Assembly: GCA_001465015.1 (NCBI GenBank) | Contig: LNEO01000206.1 | Coordinates: forward strand, 33,088-97,087 | Source of the DNA: Deltaproteobacteria bacterium Ga0077539 | Lineage (GTDB): Bacteria; Myxococcota_A; Polyangia; Polyangiales; Ga0077539 | Reading direction: 5' to 3' | DNA length: 64,000 bases | Shown: positions 33,928 through 42,800 of the stretch, one piece after another | Layout of the letters: the number at the start of each line of letters is the position of its first letter | Numbering within the stretch: position 1 is the first letter of the stretch | Position numbers and translations under genes: made by a program | The notes under the pieces: model-generated | Databases searched by the model: none | The model's input: only the letters and a program-made list of their open reading frames with translations | Told to the model about the DNA's origin: nothing

Positions 33928-35160
33928 GTGCCTCGGTTGCGCTCCGGCCGTGTCGTTCATGCTGCTCGCGTCTCGAGCGCGCTCGTGGCGATGGCCGCCG
34001 CTGCGACGCTCGGCGCGCTGCGCAACGACGCGATCGGCCAACGCCGCCCGACTCAACTCTCGAACGCTGTTCTCTTTCGCGGCGGAGACGCGCCCATTCG
34101 CGTCGGCCAGCCCGCGCCGCACACCGGCCGCGGGACGAGCAACGATTGCGCTGCGTGCCACCGCGAGATCGCCCGCGAGTGGGCGGCGTCGCTGCACAAG
34201 GGCGCATGGACCGACGACGTCTTTCAGCGCGCCTACCAGATCGAGCCGATGGAGTTTTGCCGAAACTGCCACGCGCCGCTGAGCCCGCGCGGACACACGC
34301 CTCGCGGGCTCGCCGCGAGCGAGGGCGTCTCGTGCGCGGCGTGCCACGTGCGAGACGGGATGGTGCTCTCGAGCGGCGCAGGCCGCGGTGACGCCGAGGG
34401 GACGGTCGCGCCGCACCCCGTTCGCGCGGACGCTCGCTTCGGACGCAGCGAATACTGCGCGGGGTGCCACCAGTTCAATTTTCCCGCTGAGCGATCGCCG
34501 GGCGGTCCGCTGTTCGACACGCACATGCCGATGCAGGACACCTTCGGCGAGTGGCAGCGCAGCGACCACGCCCGCCGGGGAACGCAATGCCAGGACTGTC
34601 ACATGCCCTGGCGCACCGCCGCGGATGGAACCCGCTATCGCTCGCACGCGTTCGTCGGCGGACGAGACCCCTCGCTGCTCTCGCGCTCGGCCCGCGTCGA
34701 GGTGCGCGCGACGCGCACTGCCGACGGGCGCGTCGCGGTGCGCGCGACGGTCGTGCCCACCGACGTCGGCCACGCCTTTCCGACCGGTGATTTGTTTCGA
34801 CGCCTCGAGCTGTCGGTGTGGCTCGACGACGATCCGAGCCGGCGACGGACGATCTCGTTCTCGCGCAGCTTCGCAGACCAATTCGAGCGACGCCCCGACG
34901 GGACGAGCGGCTTCGTGCGCCGGCAGGCGGCGGACTCCCGCGTTCAACCGCCAGGCACCGGCGAGCCGAGAGTGAACCGCGTGTCGTTCCCTGTGGCGCC
35001 CGACAGCAGCCCCCGCGTCGTGCGCTGGAAGTTCGAGCATCTTCTCATGCCCTCGCCGCAAGCGGCGTCGCAGGGCTTCGGCCCAGCGCGCTATCGCAGC
35101 ACGATCAGCGAGGGCGTCGCGCCGATCGAGAGCGAGTCCGTCGACGCGGGGGTTCGTTGA
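33928..35160 (+). CDS. Pentaheme c-type cytochrome
   Basis: 410 residues with a GTG start and a Sec-type signal ending near residue 36. Five CxxCH haem sites are visible: CAACH, CRNCH, CAACH, CAGCH and CQDCH. Intervening sequence (REIAREWAASLHKGAWTDDVF, FCRNCHAPLSPRGHTPRG) resembles cytochrome c-554-type multihaem proteins. The C-terminal 180 residues form a beta-rich domain (VPTDVGHAFPTGDLFRRLEL). It should carry electrons in the periplasm or at the cell surface, but no partner reductase or maturation gene is adjacent, so the pathway is unknown. A lipoprotein gene follows after 34 bp. Confidence 0.88.
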   Translation: MPRLRSGRVVHAARVSSALVAMAAAATLGALRNDAIGQRRPTQLSNAVLFRGGDAPIRVGQPAPHTGRGTSNDCAACHREIAREWAASLHKGAWTDDVFQRAYQIEPMEFCRNCHAPLSPRGHTPRGLAASEGVSCAACHVRDGMVLSSGAGRGDAEGTVAPHPVRADARFGRSEYCAGCHQFNFPAERSPGGPLFDTHMPMQDTFGEWQRSDHARRGTQCQDCHMPWRTAADGTRYRSHAFVGGRDPSLLSRSARVEVRATRTADGRVAVRATVVPTDVGHAFPTGDLFRRLELSVWLDDDPSRRRTISFSRSFADQFERRPDGTSGFVRRQAADSRVQPPGTGEPRVNRVSFPVAPDSSPRVVRWKFEHLLMPSPQAASQGFGPARYRSTISEGVAPIESESVDAGVR

Positions 35161-35194
35161 ATCAATGGGTCTGTATTCGAAACGGAGCTATGCC

Positions 35195-36244
35195 ATGCAC
35201 AGTCGATCGTCGCTTTGGGTCTCGCTCTTCTTCGGGGCAGCCTCGCTCGGCGCTGTCTCTTGCACGGGGCGCAGCGGAGATGCGTCCGGGTCCGGCGACG
35301 CTCCGGCGCCCGTCACATCGAGCGGCTCTTCTGCAAGCGTCTCGAATACTGGTGTCGGGCCATCGGTCTCGCCTGCGGTCGCGCCGCGCGCGCCGTCGCT
35401 GCTCTCTCTGTCCGAGCTCGACGAGGACGAGCGCGTGAGCGCGAGCGATCCGCTGCCCGCGGCTCCTCCTGAGCCTGTCCCGTCGCCGTCGATCGCGCCG
35501 CAGGTGCGCGCGTTGAGCGCGATCGTCGCCCGCACGTCCGAGTGCTGGACCACCAGCCCGGAGATGCGCATCTACCACGCCGCTCCGGCCGACTGCTCCG
35601 AGTGGTTCGACGCCCTCGCGCGCGGCGGAGAAGCGAGCGCCTTCGCGATCGGCCAGCACCTCGGCGAGAACGTCCACGCCATCAACGACGCGCCGCTCTC
35701 GAGGCTCGTCGAGATCCTCGCGAGCACCGAGGCGCAGGCAGCGGTACCCTTCTTGCTCCGCAGGATGCACGCGTCTGTGGCGTACTCCGAGGCAGCGCAG
35801 CGTCAGGCGGCGCCGAGCCACGCGCAGCCGATGGGCCCGTGGGTGTTCGAGCGCGTGGTGTCGGCGTTCGAGAGGACGACGGGGTTTCCCGTCAACGTGT
35901 CGGCGCCGTGGACGTGGGCGCAGGACGACCGCGGCCCGAAGGACCGCGCGACCGCGCAGCGCGCGTTGCTCTTCTGGGAGCGCAACGGAACGAACGCCGC
36001 GCAGTGGCCCACGCTGTCCGAGCAGCGCCTTCGGGCGTGGCTCGCGGCCGATGAAGCGCGCGTCGTTCGCGCGGCGAGCATCGTGTTGGAGCGGAGCGCG
36101 AGCGCGTCGCTCGTCGCCGTCGCGCGGCAGGCGCTCGAGCGGCTCGAGGCCACCACGCGCAGCGCCGAAGCTCGCGCGGCGGCTCGCGCGCTGCTCGCGC
36201 GCACGAGCGACGGGCGCCCCGCCCCAGCGCGGCCCTCGCGCTAA
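35195..36244 (+). CDS. Lipoprotein with helical repeat domain, unknown function
   Basis: 349 residues from the ATG at 35195, preferred over 35165 because GGAG lies 7 bp upstream and the signal then begins correctly (MHSRSSLWVSLFFGAASLGAVSCTG). A long S/A/P/V linker leads to a helical region (SRLVEILASTEAQAAVPFLL, ARVVRAASIVLERSASASLV) that looks like HEAT-type repeats. I do not recognise a family. It is probably cotranscribed with the pentaheme cytochrome. Confidence 0.72.
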   Translation: MHSRSSLWVSLFFGAASLGAVSCTGRSGDASGSGDAPAPVTSSGSSASVSNTGVGPSVSPAVAPRAPSLLSLSELDEDERVSASDPLPAAPPEPVPSPSIAPQVRALSAIVARTSECWTTSPEMRIYHAAPADCSEWFDALARGGEASAFAIGQHLGENVHAINDAPLSRLVEILASTEAQAAVPFLLRRMHASVAYSEAAQRQAAPSHAQPMGPWVFERVVSAFERTTGFPVNVSAPWTWAQDDRGPKDRATAQRALLFWERNGTNAAQWPTLSEQRLRAWLAADEARVVRAASIVLERSASASLVAVARQALERLEATTRSAEARAAARALLARTSDGRPAPARPSR

Positions 36245-36275
36245 CCGCGCACGGCCTCAACGGAAGGCCGCGCGG
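36245..36275. terminator. Hairpin between convergent genes
   Basis: Left arm CCGCGCACGGCCT (36245-36257), loop of seven bases, right arm AGGCCGCGCGG (36265-36275), pairing with a two-base bulge. It sits exactly between the stop of the lipoprotein gene and the stop of the TonB receptor gene, so it can serve both strands. There is no long T-tract. Confidence 0.45.
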
Positions 36276-36284
36276 CGATCTCGC

Positions 36285-39212
36285 TCAGAAGCCTGCGCCG
36301 ACGTTGAGCAAGAACGTTCGTCCCGGCTGCGGCGCGAGCCTGTGCGCAAACGAGTCGTCCGCGGGCAGCCCGTAGCGCCAGTCGAACAGGTTGTAGACGC
36401 CGAACGAGTAGCGAATGCCGAAGCGCTCGACGCGGCCGCTCGCGACGACGTCCGCGACGACGGCCCAAGGGCTGAACTCTTGCTGTCCCGAGAGTCCTCC
36501 GGGCCGCAGCGGTCGCGGCGACTCGAGCGTCGCGCGCGTCGCGAGCTGCAAGAGGCCCGCGACGATCGGGGCCACAGCCCTCGCGCTCGCGAGGTGCTCG
36601 GGCGTGTTGACCACCAGCTGCTCGCCCATCGGATCGAGCAGCCTCGCTCGCTGGTAGCCGTAATTGAGCGAGAGCATCCAGCCGCTGAGCCACTCGCGGC
36701 GAAGCTCGACGTCACCGCCCACGATGAGGATCGGCGCCGTCGCGTTGGTGTAGCGCTGGACCATGGACATGCCGTCGGTGGCGTTGATGATGACCCGCTC
36801 GGTGATCGACCCGTGCGCCGCGGCGACGGCGACCCACTCGCCGAGAAACCGCTGCGAGTACTCGACTTCGGCGGATGTGATCGTCTCCGGGCCGAGCGGA
36901 CACGGAGTGCGCATCGACGGGTCGCACGCGGGGCTCTGAATCATCCCGCCGTCGTTGTAGTAGAGCTCGTAGACGCTCGGCGCGCGAAAGGCTCGACCTC
37001 CGGTGAGCTTGAGCGTGCCGCCTCGAGCGGGGCGAAAGATCAACGCGAGGCGCGGGTTCACGCTCGCTCCGAAGGTGTTGTAGACGTCGACGCGCGCGCC
37101 TGCCGAGTAGCGAAACCACGAGGTCGGGTCGCCTTCGGCCAAGAGGTAGCCCGCGCCGACGAAGAGCGGAACGCGAACGCGGCTCACCTCCCTCGTCATC
37201 GTCATCGACGGCCTCGCGCGAACATCGATGCCGACCGACGGGTGGTGTTGAAACTCTCCTCCTGCAGTGAGCCGAATCGCGCGGTGCAGGTCGAACTGCG
37301 CCCTCGCTTCTACGCCGTACCAGAAGCCGTCGTAGTCCTCTTCGGTGGGCTCGGGGTCGTACGAGTAGGCGCTGCGAAACTGATAGAGGTTGGCGTGCGC
37401 CCTGAGAAACAGCCGTCCGATCGAGCCGAGCTTGGGCTCGAAGCGCGCCTCGGCGAAGCTGCGGCTGTCGATGAAGCGCGAGCGCGGGTCGTCGAAGCGC
37501 GTCCCGTACACGCCGAGGCTGTTGTTGATGTCGCGGGCGGACCAGAAGAGCTGCAGCGTGAGGTCCTTCCACCACGCGCGCGCGTTGAACGTACCCGCCA
37601 GCATCTCGCCGCTGTTCTGCGCGGTGCGTTGCACGAGCGCGGGGGGCGTCATCGTGTTGTCGATGACCTCGACCGTGCGCGGACTCCCTCCCGCGCGCGC
37701 GACGCCCACCGACGCCCACACGCCCGCGTCGCGCCCGAATCCTAGTGAAAAACCAGTGCGCGCGCGCATCACGCCCTCTCCCGCGACGCCGAGCTGCGCG
37801 TGCACGCGGTTGGGCACCGGACGGCCGCGGCCGACGAGGTTGACGACGCCCGAGAACGCGCCCGTTCCGTAGAGCACAGAGCCAGGGCCGCGGACGAGCT
37901 CGATTCGCTCGACGTCGTCGAGGTCGACGCGGTTGTCGAAGCCGACGTACGAGCTTCCGATCACGTCGTCGTTCATCGGGTGGCCGTCGGCGAGGATGAG
38001 CGTGCGGTTTCCGTAGTTGCCGAGGATCCCGAGGCCTCGAACGCCGAGGGACGGGTAGATCCCGTCGTCGTGCACCGCGATGCCGCGCGCGCCGCGCAGC
38101 GCTTCGATGATCGTTGGGTAGCCAAACGCGCGGAGCTCGCGCCCGTCGATCACGGACACGGACGCGGGCGCGTCTTCGATGCGCTCGGCGACGCGCGAGG
38201 CCGCGGTGACCTCGCCCGAGCTGCGCATCTGCACGTCGGAGATCTCCGTCGGCTGCCCGGTGCGAACGTCGATCTCGCGCTCGACCGGCGCGTACCCCGT
38301 GAGCGAGATCCTCACCCTCCGTCGCCCGATCGGAACGTCGCTCACCACCGTGGGCGTATAGCCAGAGGGCCGCCCGTCGACCTCGACGAGCGCGTCTCGC
38401 TCCGACGCGTTGACGACGATCGATCCCGTGAGCGCTCGCAGGTCCGCGTTGAGCGTCTGGGACTGCCTGGCGACGACGTTGATCGTACGGTTGAAGGTCG
38501 CCGCGCCGGACTGCGTGACGTACACGGCGTGCGTTCCCGGCGGCGAATCGAGGGAGCACGGCACCGCGCAAGAGACCGCGGACTGCTCGTCGTCCAGGTG
38601 CGCAACGGATCCGGCGGGGCCCTCGATGCGGATCGTTCCGACGATGCGTCGAAGGGTGAGGCGCACGGTGCTCTCTCGGCCCGCTTCGAGTCGAAGCGGC
38701 TCGCTCTCGGCGGGCTCGTACCCAGGGGCTTCGACGATCACGCGGACGTTGCCCGGGGCAAACGCGAGCGAGCGCGGCGTCGTTCCGCGCGGGCCGAGGT
38801 CTCGTCGATCGACGTAGATGGTCGCCCCTGGCGGATTGGTGTCGACGCGAACGACCGCCACTTCGCTGGTGATCCGCGCCATCGCCTGCTCGATCGAGCG
38901 TCGGGTGTTCTCGTTGCGCTCGCCGTCGAGCGCCTCGAGATAGTACCGGTACGCCTCGGGAAACCTCCGCAGCGCCGCGTACGACCGCGCGATGTTGAAC
39001 GCCACGTTGCGGTTCGGGCTCAGCCGGTTGCTCGCGAGAAAGTGCTCGAGCGCGCCGCGAAAATCCCCGGCTTGATAGCGTTCGGCCGCGAGCTGAAACT
39101 GAAGCTCTGCCTCGTCTGCGAGGTTGTCCGCTCGCGCTCGCTGCGCGCGAACGAGGGTCAAGGTGAGCGCGAGGACAACGAGCGGCGACCGCTTTGCGAG
39201 GGAGCGTCCCAT
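36285..39212 (-). CDS. TonB-dependent receptor with N-terminal TPR and PEGA domains
   Basis: 975 residues. A signal peptide is followed by a TPR (AAERYQAGDFRGALEHFLAS). PEGA-type repeats come next (PPGATIYVDRRDLGPRGTTP and ALVEVDGRPSGYTPT). The plug domain begins near residue 340 (EDAPASVSVIDGRELRAFGY), with GVRGLGILGNYGNRTLILAD and RIELVRGPGSVLYGTGAFSG. The rest is a 22-strand-type barrel ending in NVGAGF with the terminal Phe expected of outer-membrane proteins. It would import or sense an external ligand using TonB energy. It starts 42 bp after the MFS gene on the same strand, so it may serve the peptide cassette upstream. Confidence 0.88.
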   Translation of the reverse strand: MGRSLAKRSPLVVLALTLTLVRAQRARADNLADEAELQFQLAAERYQAGDFRGALEHFLASNRLSPNRNVAFNIARSYAALRRFPEAYRYYLEALDGERNENTRRSIEQAMARITSEVAVVRVDTNPPGATIYVDRRDLGPRGTTPRSLAFAPGNVRVIVEAPGYEPAESEPLRLEAGRESTVRLTLRRIVGTIRIEGPAGSVAHLDDEQSAVSCAVPCSLDSPPGTHAVYVTQSGAATFNRTINVVARQSQTLNADLRALTGSIVVNASERDALVEVDGRPSGYTPTVVSDVPIGRRRVRISLTGYAPVEREIDVRTGQPTEISDVQMRSSGEVTAASRVAERIEDAPASVSVIDGRELRAFGYPTIIEALRGARGIAVHDDGIYPSLGVRGLGILGNYGNRTLILADGHPMNDDVIGSSYVGFDNRVDLDDVERIELVRGPGSVLYGTGAFSGVVNLVGRGRPVPNRVHAQLGVAGEGVMRARTGFSLGFGRDAGVWASVGVARAGGSPRTVEVIDNTMTPPALVQRTAQNSGEMLAGTFNARAWWKDLTLQLFWSARDINNSLGVYGTRFDDPRSRFIDSRSFAEARFEPKLGSIGRLFLRAHANLYQFRSAYSYDPEPTEEDYDGFWYGVEARAQFDLHRAIRLTAGGEFQHHPSVGIDVRARPSMTMTREVSRVRVPLFVGAGYLLAEGDPTSWFRYSAGARVDVYNTFGASVNPRLALIFRPARGGTLKLTGGRAFRAPSVYELYYNDGGMIQSPACDPSMRTPCPLGPETITSAEVEYSQRFLGEWVAVAAAHGSITERVIINATDGMSMVQRYTNATAPILIVGGDVELRREWLSGWMLSLNYGYQRARLLDPMGEQLVVNTPEHLASARAVAPIVAGLLQLATRATLESPRPLRPGGLSGQQEFSPWAVVADVVASGRVERFGIRYSFGVYNLFDWRYGLPADDSFAHRLAPQPGRTFLLNVGAGF

Positions 39213-39254
39213 AGCTTTGGCGCAGGGTATCGCAAGTGCGCGATCCTCAGAATT

Positions 39255-40508
39255 TCAAGGCGAACTGGCGCGAACTTCGGCGCGGATCCCAGGGGCGATG
39301 AGCGCCGCGCAGAGCACGCAGGCGACTCCTCCGAGCACGAACGCCGCGCGGAGCCCCTCGGGGCCCGGCCAGCCCGTGGCGCGGGCGATCCCGTCGCCAG
39401 CCGCGCCGATCGCGAGCGCGCCGAAGGACCAGAGCGAGAAGTCCAGGGTCAGAAGGCTCATCACTCGCCCCCGCAGCCGGTCGGGCGTCTCGATTTGAAT
39501 ACTGGTGCTCACGGCGCTTCGAAAGGCCATCTGCCCGGCGCCCAGGGCGATCACCGCCACGAGCGCGAGCGGATAGCTCGTCGCGAATCCCAGCGCAGAC
39601 ACAGCGAGCGCGAAGAACACCGACGCCCAGCGGATGTTGCGCGGCAGCGTCTCTCGCCGAGCGCGGGTCGTCACGAGGACGCTCGCCAGGATCGCTCCCA
39701 AGCCGGCGGACGCCGCGAGCCAGCCGTATCGCGGCCCGTCTGCGTGAAGGACAGTCCTGGCGAAGAGCGCATAGAGACGGACGACGCCGACGCCGAAGAA
39801 GCCGTGAAGCCAGGCCAGCAGGACTCCGCCGAAGAGGATCGGCCGCTCGCGGACGAAGGCGAATCCCTCGCGAAGCTCCTCCGAGAGCGTGCTCGACGCG
39901 CGCGGCTCGGTCGCCGGCGCGCGGATGAACGCCAGCGCCCCGAGCGCGAAGAGAAACGTGCCAGCGTTGACCAACAGGCAGACGCCCACGTCCCAGCGGC
40001 CGATGATCACCCCTGCCAGCGACGGCCCGGTGATCTGCACCAGGTTGACCCCCAGCGCTTGCAGCGCGATCGCCCGCGCGATCAGCGGCTTGGGCACGAG
40101 CGTCGGCAACAGCGTGACGCGGGCGTTGAGGTTGAGCGTGTCCACGACGCCCAGCGAGAAGGCCAGCAGCAACACCAGCGAGTAGTTGATTCTGTGTGTG
40201 TATACGAGGGCGAAGAACACCAGCGACTGCACGAGCGCCGCGAGCTGCGTCACCACGAGCACCTTGCGGCGGTCGAAGCGGTCGACGGCGACCCCAGCGA
40301 ACAGCCCCAGCACGAGCCGCGGGACCGCTTGCGCGACCACGACGAGCCCCGTCTCTGCGCCCGAGCGCGTCATCGACGTGACGAGCCAGGCCTGCGCGTG
40401 GAGCTGAATCGAGTCGCCGACGTGGGAGAGCAGAAACCCGCCCCACATCGCGGAGAAGTCTCGGTGCGCGAGCGGCGAGAAGATCCCCTCGTCGCGCCGC
40501 TCGCTCAT
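39255..40508 (-). CDS. MFS exporter (EntS-like) of the radical-SAM cassette
   Basis: 417 residues from the ATG at 40508; a GTG at 40517 is an alternative that almost touches the upstream stop. Twelve hydrophobic segments, with the A-motif-like loop AGVAVDRFDRRKVLVV between helices 2 and 3 and SAVSTSIQIETPDRLRGRVM in the second half. This matches the MFS group that includes the enterobactin exporter EntS. It follows the radical SAM gene by 11 bp, so export of that operon's product, or of a fragment of it, is the simplest role. Confidence 0.85.
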   Translation of the reverse strand: MSERRDEGIFSPLAHRDFSAMWGGFLLSHVGDSIQLHAQAWLVTSMTRSGAETGLVVVAQAVPRLVLGLFAGVAVDRFDRRKVLVVTQLAALVQSLVFFALVYTHRINYSLVLLLAFSLGVVDTLNLNARVTLLPTLVPKPLIARAIALQALGVNLVQITGPSLAGVIIGRWDVGVCLLVNAGTFLFALGALAFIRAPATEPRASSTLSEELREGFAFVRERPILFGGVLLAWLHGFFGVGVVRLYALFARTVLHADGPRYGWLAASAGLGAILASVLVTTRARRETLPRNIRWASVFFALAVSALGFATSYPLALVAVIALGAGQMAFRSAVSTSIQIETPDRLRGRVMSLLTLDFSLWSFGALAIGAAGDGIARATGWPGPEGLRAAFVLGGVACVLCAALIAPGIRAEVRASSP

Positions 40509-40519
40509 GGACGGCACAA

Positions 40520-41908
40520 TTACTCGTGCACGGCCTCTTCGGGAAGGTCCTTCGCGCGCGCCTCGAAGCGCGCCCGCATTTCAGCGGCGGCGCGCTCTGT
40601 GTGCAGCAAGAATCCCTCCGCGTTCTTCGCGAGCATCCGGGCGTGCGCGAGCTCGTCTTCGGGCCAGTCCTCGACGACGATCTCGAAGATGCCGTAGTCG
40701 AACGGCTGTCCTTCGGGCGGGGTCGCCAGGACCATGCGCTCGCGCTTTCCGTCGCGGAGCAGCTCGAGCACGCGATGGTGGCAAAAGGGGTTGTTGCCGA
40801 TGCGGCCCAGAAACACGTGCGCCGTCCACGAGCAACCCGCGCGGCACTCGTCGGCGTAGTAGCAGGTCCGGCAGAAGCCCCAGAGGTCCTCGACCGTGCG
40901 ATCGCGGGTGAAGCGCAGCTTGGGAGAGCGCTCCCAGACGGCTCGAAGCGACTCGTCGCGAATGTTTCCGCCGGTGTAATCCTTGGTCGGAAGCGACGGG
41001 CATCCCTTGATCGCGCCGTTGGCTTCGATGCCGAGCGTCATTCGACCGGCGCCGCACGAGGACATGTGTCCGCGAGGCATGGTCCCGCGGAGCATGGTCT
41101 CGTACGGACCGAAGTAGCCGATGTCGTTGCCGGGCCAGATGCGCACCTTCGCGGCGTCGGCCTTCTTCTTGATGCGATAGAGCACCGCCATCGTCTCGAG
41201 CACTTGATAGGGCTCGAGTAAGAGCTCGGGCTCGTCCGCGGCGCGGCCCATGGGCACCGTTTGCGAGACCTGCCACGCGTGAATGCCCGACGACACCAGC
41301 AGCTCGAACGTCTCTTCGATCTGCGTGAGCCCCGGCCGCGTGATCTGAGTGTTGGCCGACACCGGGATCCCGGCCGCCTTCAGGTTGCGGATCGATTGCA
41401 GCGCCGCGCGCCACGAGCCGCGCACGCCGCGCAGGGCGTCGTGCATGGACTCGAGGCCGTCTACGCTGACGGACACCGAGCGAAACCCGGCGTCTTTCAT
41501 CGCGCGCGCCTTGTCCTCGGTGAGGTTGCGCCCGCCCGTCGTCATCGTGAGCTCGATGCCGCGCGACGAGATGGCCTTCGCGATCTCGAGCCAGTCGGGG
41601 CGCAGGTACGCCTCGCCGCCGATCATCGTGACCTCTTTGACGCCCATCTCGTGCATCTGCTGGACGAGGTCGAGCGCCTCTCGCGTGTCGAGCTCGTCGG
41701 GCCGCGTGCGCCCCGCGCGCGAGCCGCAGTGGCGACAAGCGAGGTCGCACTGGAGGGTCACCTCCCACACGGCGTAGAGCGGCCGCCAGTACTGATCGAC
41801 GGGGCGCGACTCGTCAGCGAGCGGCAACCGACGAAGGCCGGGGATGGCCTTCGGAGCGATCGGCAGGTGCTTGGGGCGCGGAGGAAGCGGTCGCTCGGGT
41901 GTGGTCAT
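40520..41908 (-). CDS. Radical SAM/SPASM peptide maturase 1
   Basis: 462 residues. The radical SAM cluster motif CDLACRHC (Cys 54, 58, 61) is followed by GGEAYLRPDW and the TTGG strand. The C-terminal SPASM region has Cys in SSCGAGRMTL, GCPSLPTKD, CRTCYYADECRAGC and FCHHR, enough for two auxiliary 4Fe-4S clusters. SPASM enzymes typically install carbon-carbon or thioether links on ribosomal peptides. It is about as long as, and closely similar to, the second enzyme at the other end of the locus. The four YG-x-P proteins between them are the likely substrates. A 60-residue helical extension at the C terminus distinguishes it from its partner. Confidence 0.9.
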   Translation of the reverse strand: MTTPERPLPPRPKHLPIAPKAIPGLRRLPLADESRPVDQYWRPLYAVWEVTLQCDLACRHCGSRAGRTRPDELDTREALDLVQQMHEMGVKEVTMIGGEAYLRPDWLEIAKAISSRGIELTMTTGGRNLTEDKARAMKDAGFRSVSVSVDGLESMHDALRGVRGSWRAALQSIRNLKAAGIPVSANTQITRPGLTQIEETFELLVSSGIHAWQVSQTVPMGRAADEPELLLEPYQVLETMAVLYRIKKKADAAKVRIWPGNDIGYFGPYETMLRGTMPRGHMSSCGAGRMTLGIEANGAIKGCPSLPTKDYTGGNIRDESLRAVWERSPKLRFTRDRTVEDLWGFCRTCYYADECRAGCSWTAHVFLGRIGNNPFCHHRVLELLRDGKRERMVLATPPEGQPFDYGIFEIVVEDWPEDELAHARMLAKNAEGFLLHTERAAAEMRARFEARAKDLPEEAVHE

Positions 41909-41963
41909 CGCTTTGATTGTGTGTGACGTCGTCGCGCGCGTCGACCGGCGTGGCCGTCGATGC

Positions 41964-42371
41964 TCAGGCCGCGCCGCTGTCGAAGGGCGGCGGCGGAGCG
42001 CCGTAGCGCTGTCCCGAGCCCCCGTCCATCGGCGGCGGGGGCGCGCCGTAGTCGGCGCTGCTACACGCGGGGTCGAGCTCGCACGGCAGGCCGGTGTCTG
42101 TTCCGGTGTCTTGAATCGATGGGCGATCGGGCTGCGCCCCGTCGGCGCGGGCGTCGGACCCGTTGGGCGAGACCGAGTCGCCGCACGCCGCGAGCGCGAG
42201 CGACGCCCCGATCGCGAGCATCACCGAGCGGCTTACGCGCGCCGAGGGCTCGACCGAGACATGCGCGCGCATCGCGTCGGTCAGCGCGGTCGCGCAGAAC
42301 GGGCAGCGCTCGTCCGTCGTTCGAACGTGTCGCGCGCATGAAGGGCACGGAACGAGAGTGCTGCGAGCCAT
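41964..42371 (-). CDS. YG-x-P tail protein 1 (candidate maturase substrate)
   Basis: 135 residues. Zinc-ribbon start (Cys 9, 12, 23, 26; pattern P-C-x2-C-x-R-H-V-R then CPFC). A hydrophobic segment at 50-62 ends in LAAC with the lipobox Cys at 63. A polar D/S/T linker leads to the tail DYGAPPPPMDGGSGQ, RYGAPPPPFDSGAA, two near-identical copies ending the protein. It shares this plan with three neighbours and sits directly before radical SAM gene 1. The tail would lie outside the membrane after export. I infer that one or both radical SAM enzymes act on the tail. Confidence 0.8.
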   Translation of the reverse strand: MARSTLVPCPSCARHVRTTDERCPFCATALTDAMRAHVSVEPSARVSRSVMLAIGASLALAACGDSVSPNGSDARADGAQPDRPSIQDTGTDTGLPCELDPACSSADYGAPPPPMDGGSGQRYGAPPPPFDSGAA

Positions 42372-42386
42372 CGCGATCCTCTTGGC

Positions 42387-42743
42387 TCAGGCTTCGTTGG
42401 ACGGCGGCGCGCCGTAACGGAGGCCCGGGTTGCCGTCGCCGGCGTCCGGGTCCACGACGTCGACCACGGGCGCTCCATACAGCGCCATGTTCGACGAGTC
42501 GGCCATCTGGACGTCGTTGGCGACGCCGGTGTCCGCGGGTCCCGACGGCTGGCCGCACGCGGCCGCGGTCGCGGCGATCGTCGCGCCAAAGGCGAACAGC
42601 GCCGCGCGTCCGAGCCGAGCCTTCGCCGAGGGAACAGCCTGGCTCGCGGCGTCGACCGGGATCGCTGCGTTGCAGAACGGGCAGGCTTCTTCAGTGGTGC
42701 GAACGTGACGGCCGCAGCCGACGCAGGGGACGAGGGTCTTCAT
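42387..42743 (-). CDS. YG-x-P tail protein 2 (candidate maturase substrate)
   Basis: 118 residues. Zinc-ribbon Cys at 7, 10, 21 and 24 (TLVPCVGCGRHVRTTEEACP), hydrophobic segment ending in TAAACG with the lipobox Cys at 63, and a tail with LYGAPVVDVVDPDAG and a terminal RYGAPPSNEA. The lipobox is followed by SGPADTGVANDVQ, a motif also seen in the neighbouring paralogues. It lies 15 bp before protein 1 in the operon. No catalytic domain is present, which fits a substrate rather than an enzyme. Confidence 0.8.
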   Translation of the reverse strand: MKTLVPCVGCGRHVRTTEEACPFCNAAIPVDAASQAVPSAKARLGRAALFAFGATIAATAAACGQPSGPADTGVANDVQMADSSNMALYGAPVVDVVDPDAGDGNPGLRYGAPPSNEA

Positions 42744-42800
42744 CGTTTTTCTATTCTCTCACGAAGGGGTTGTTGTTTGGTCTGTCGAGCTCGAGCGAGG

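Noticed and set aside
31423..35061. Very long minus-strand open frame (over 1,200 codons) opposite the TSP3/VWA and cytochrome genes
   Set aside because: It is antisense to two genes with clear domains, is rich in Arg/His/Val as expected from complementary G+C-rich codons, and has no recognisable motif.
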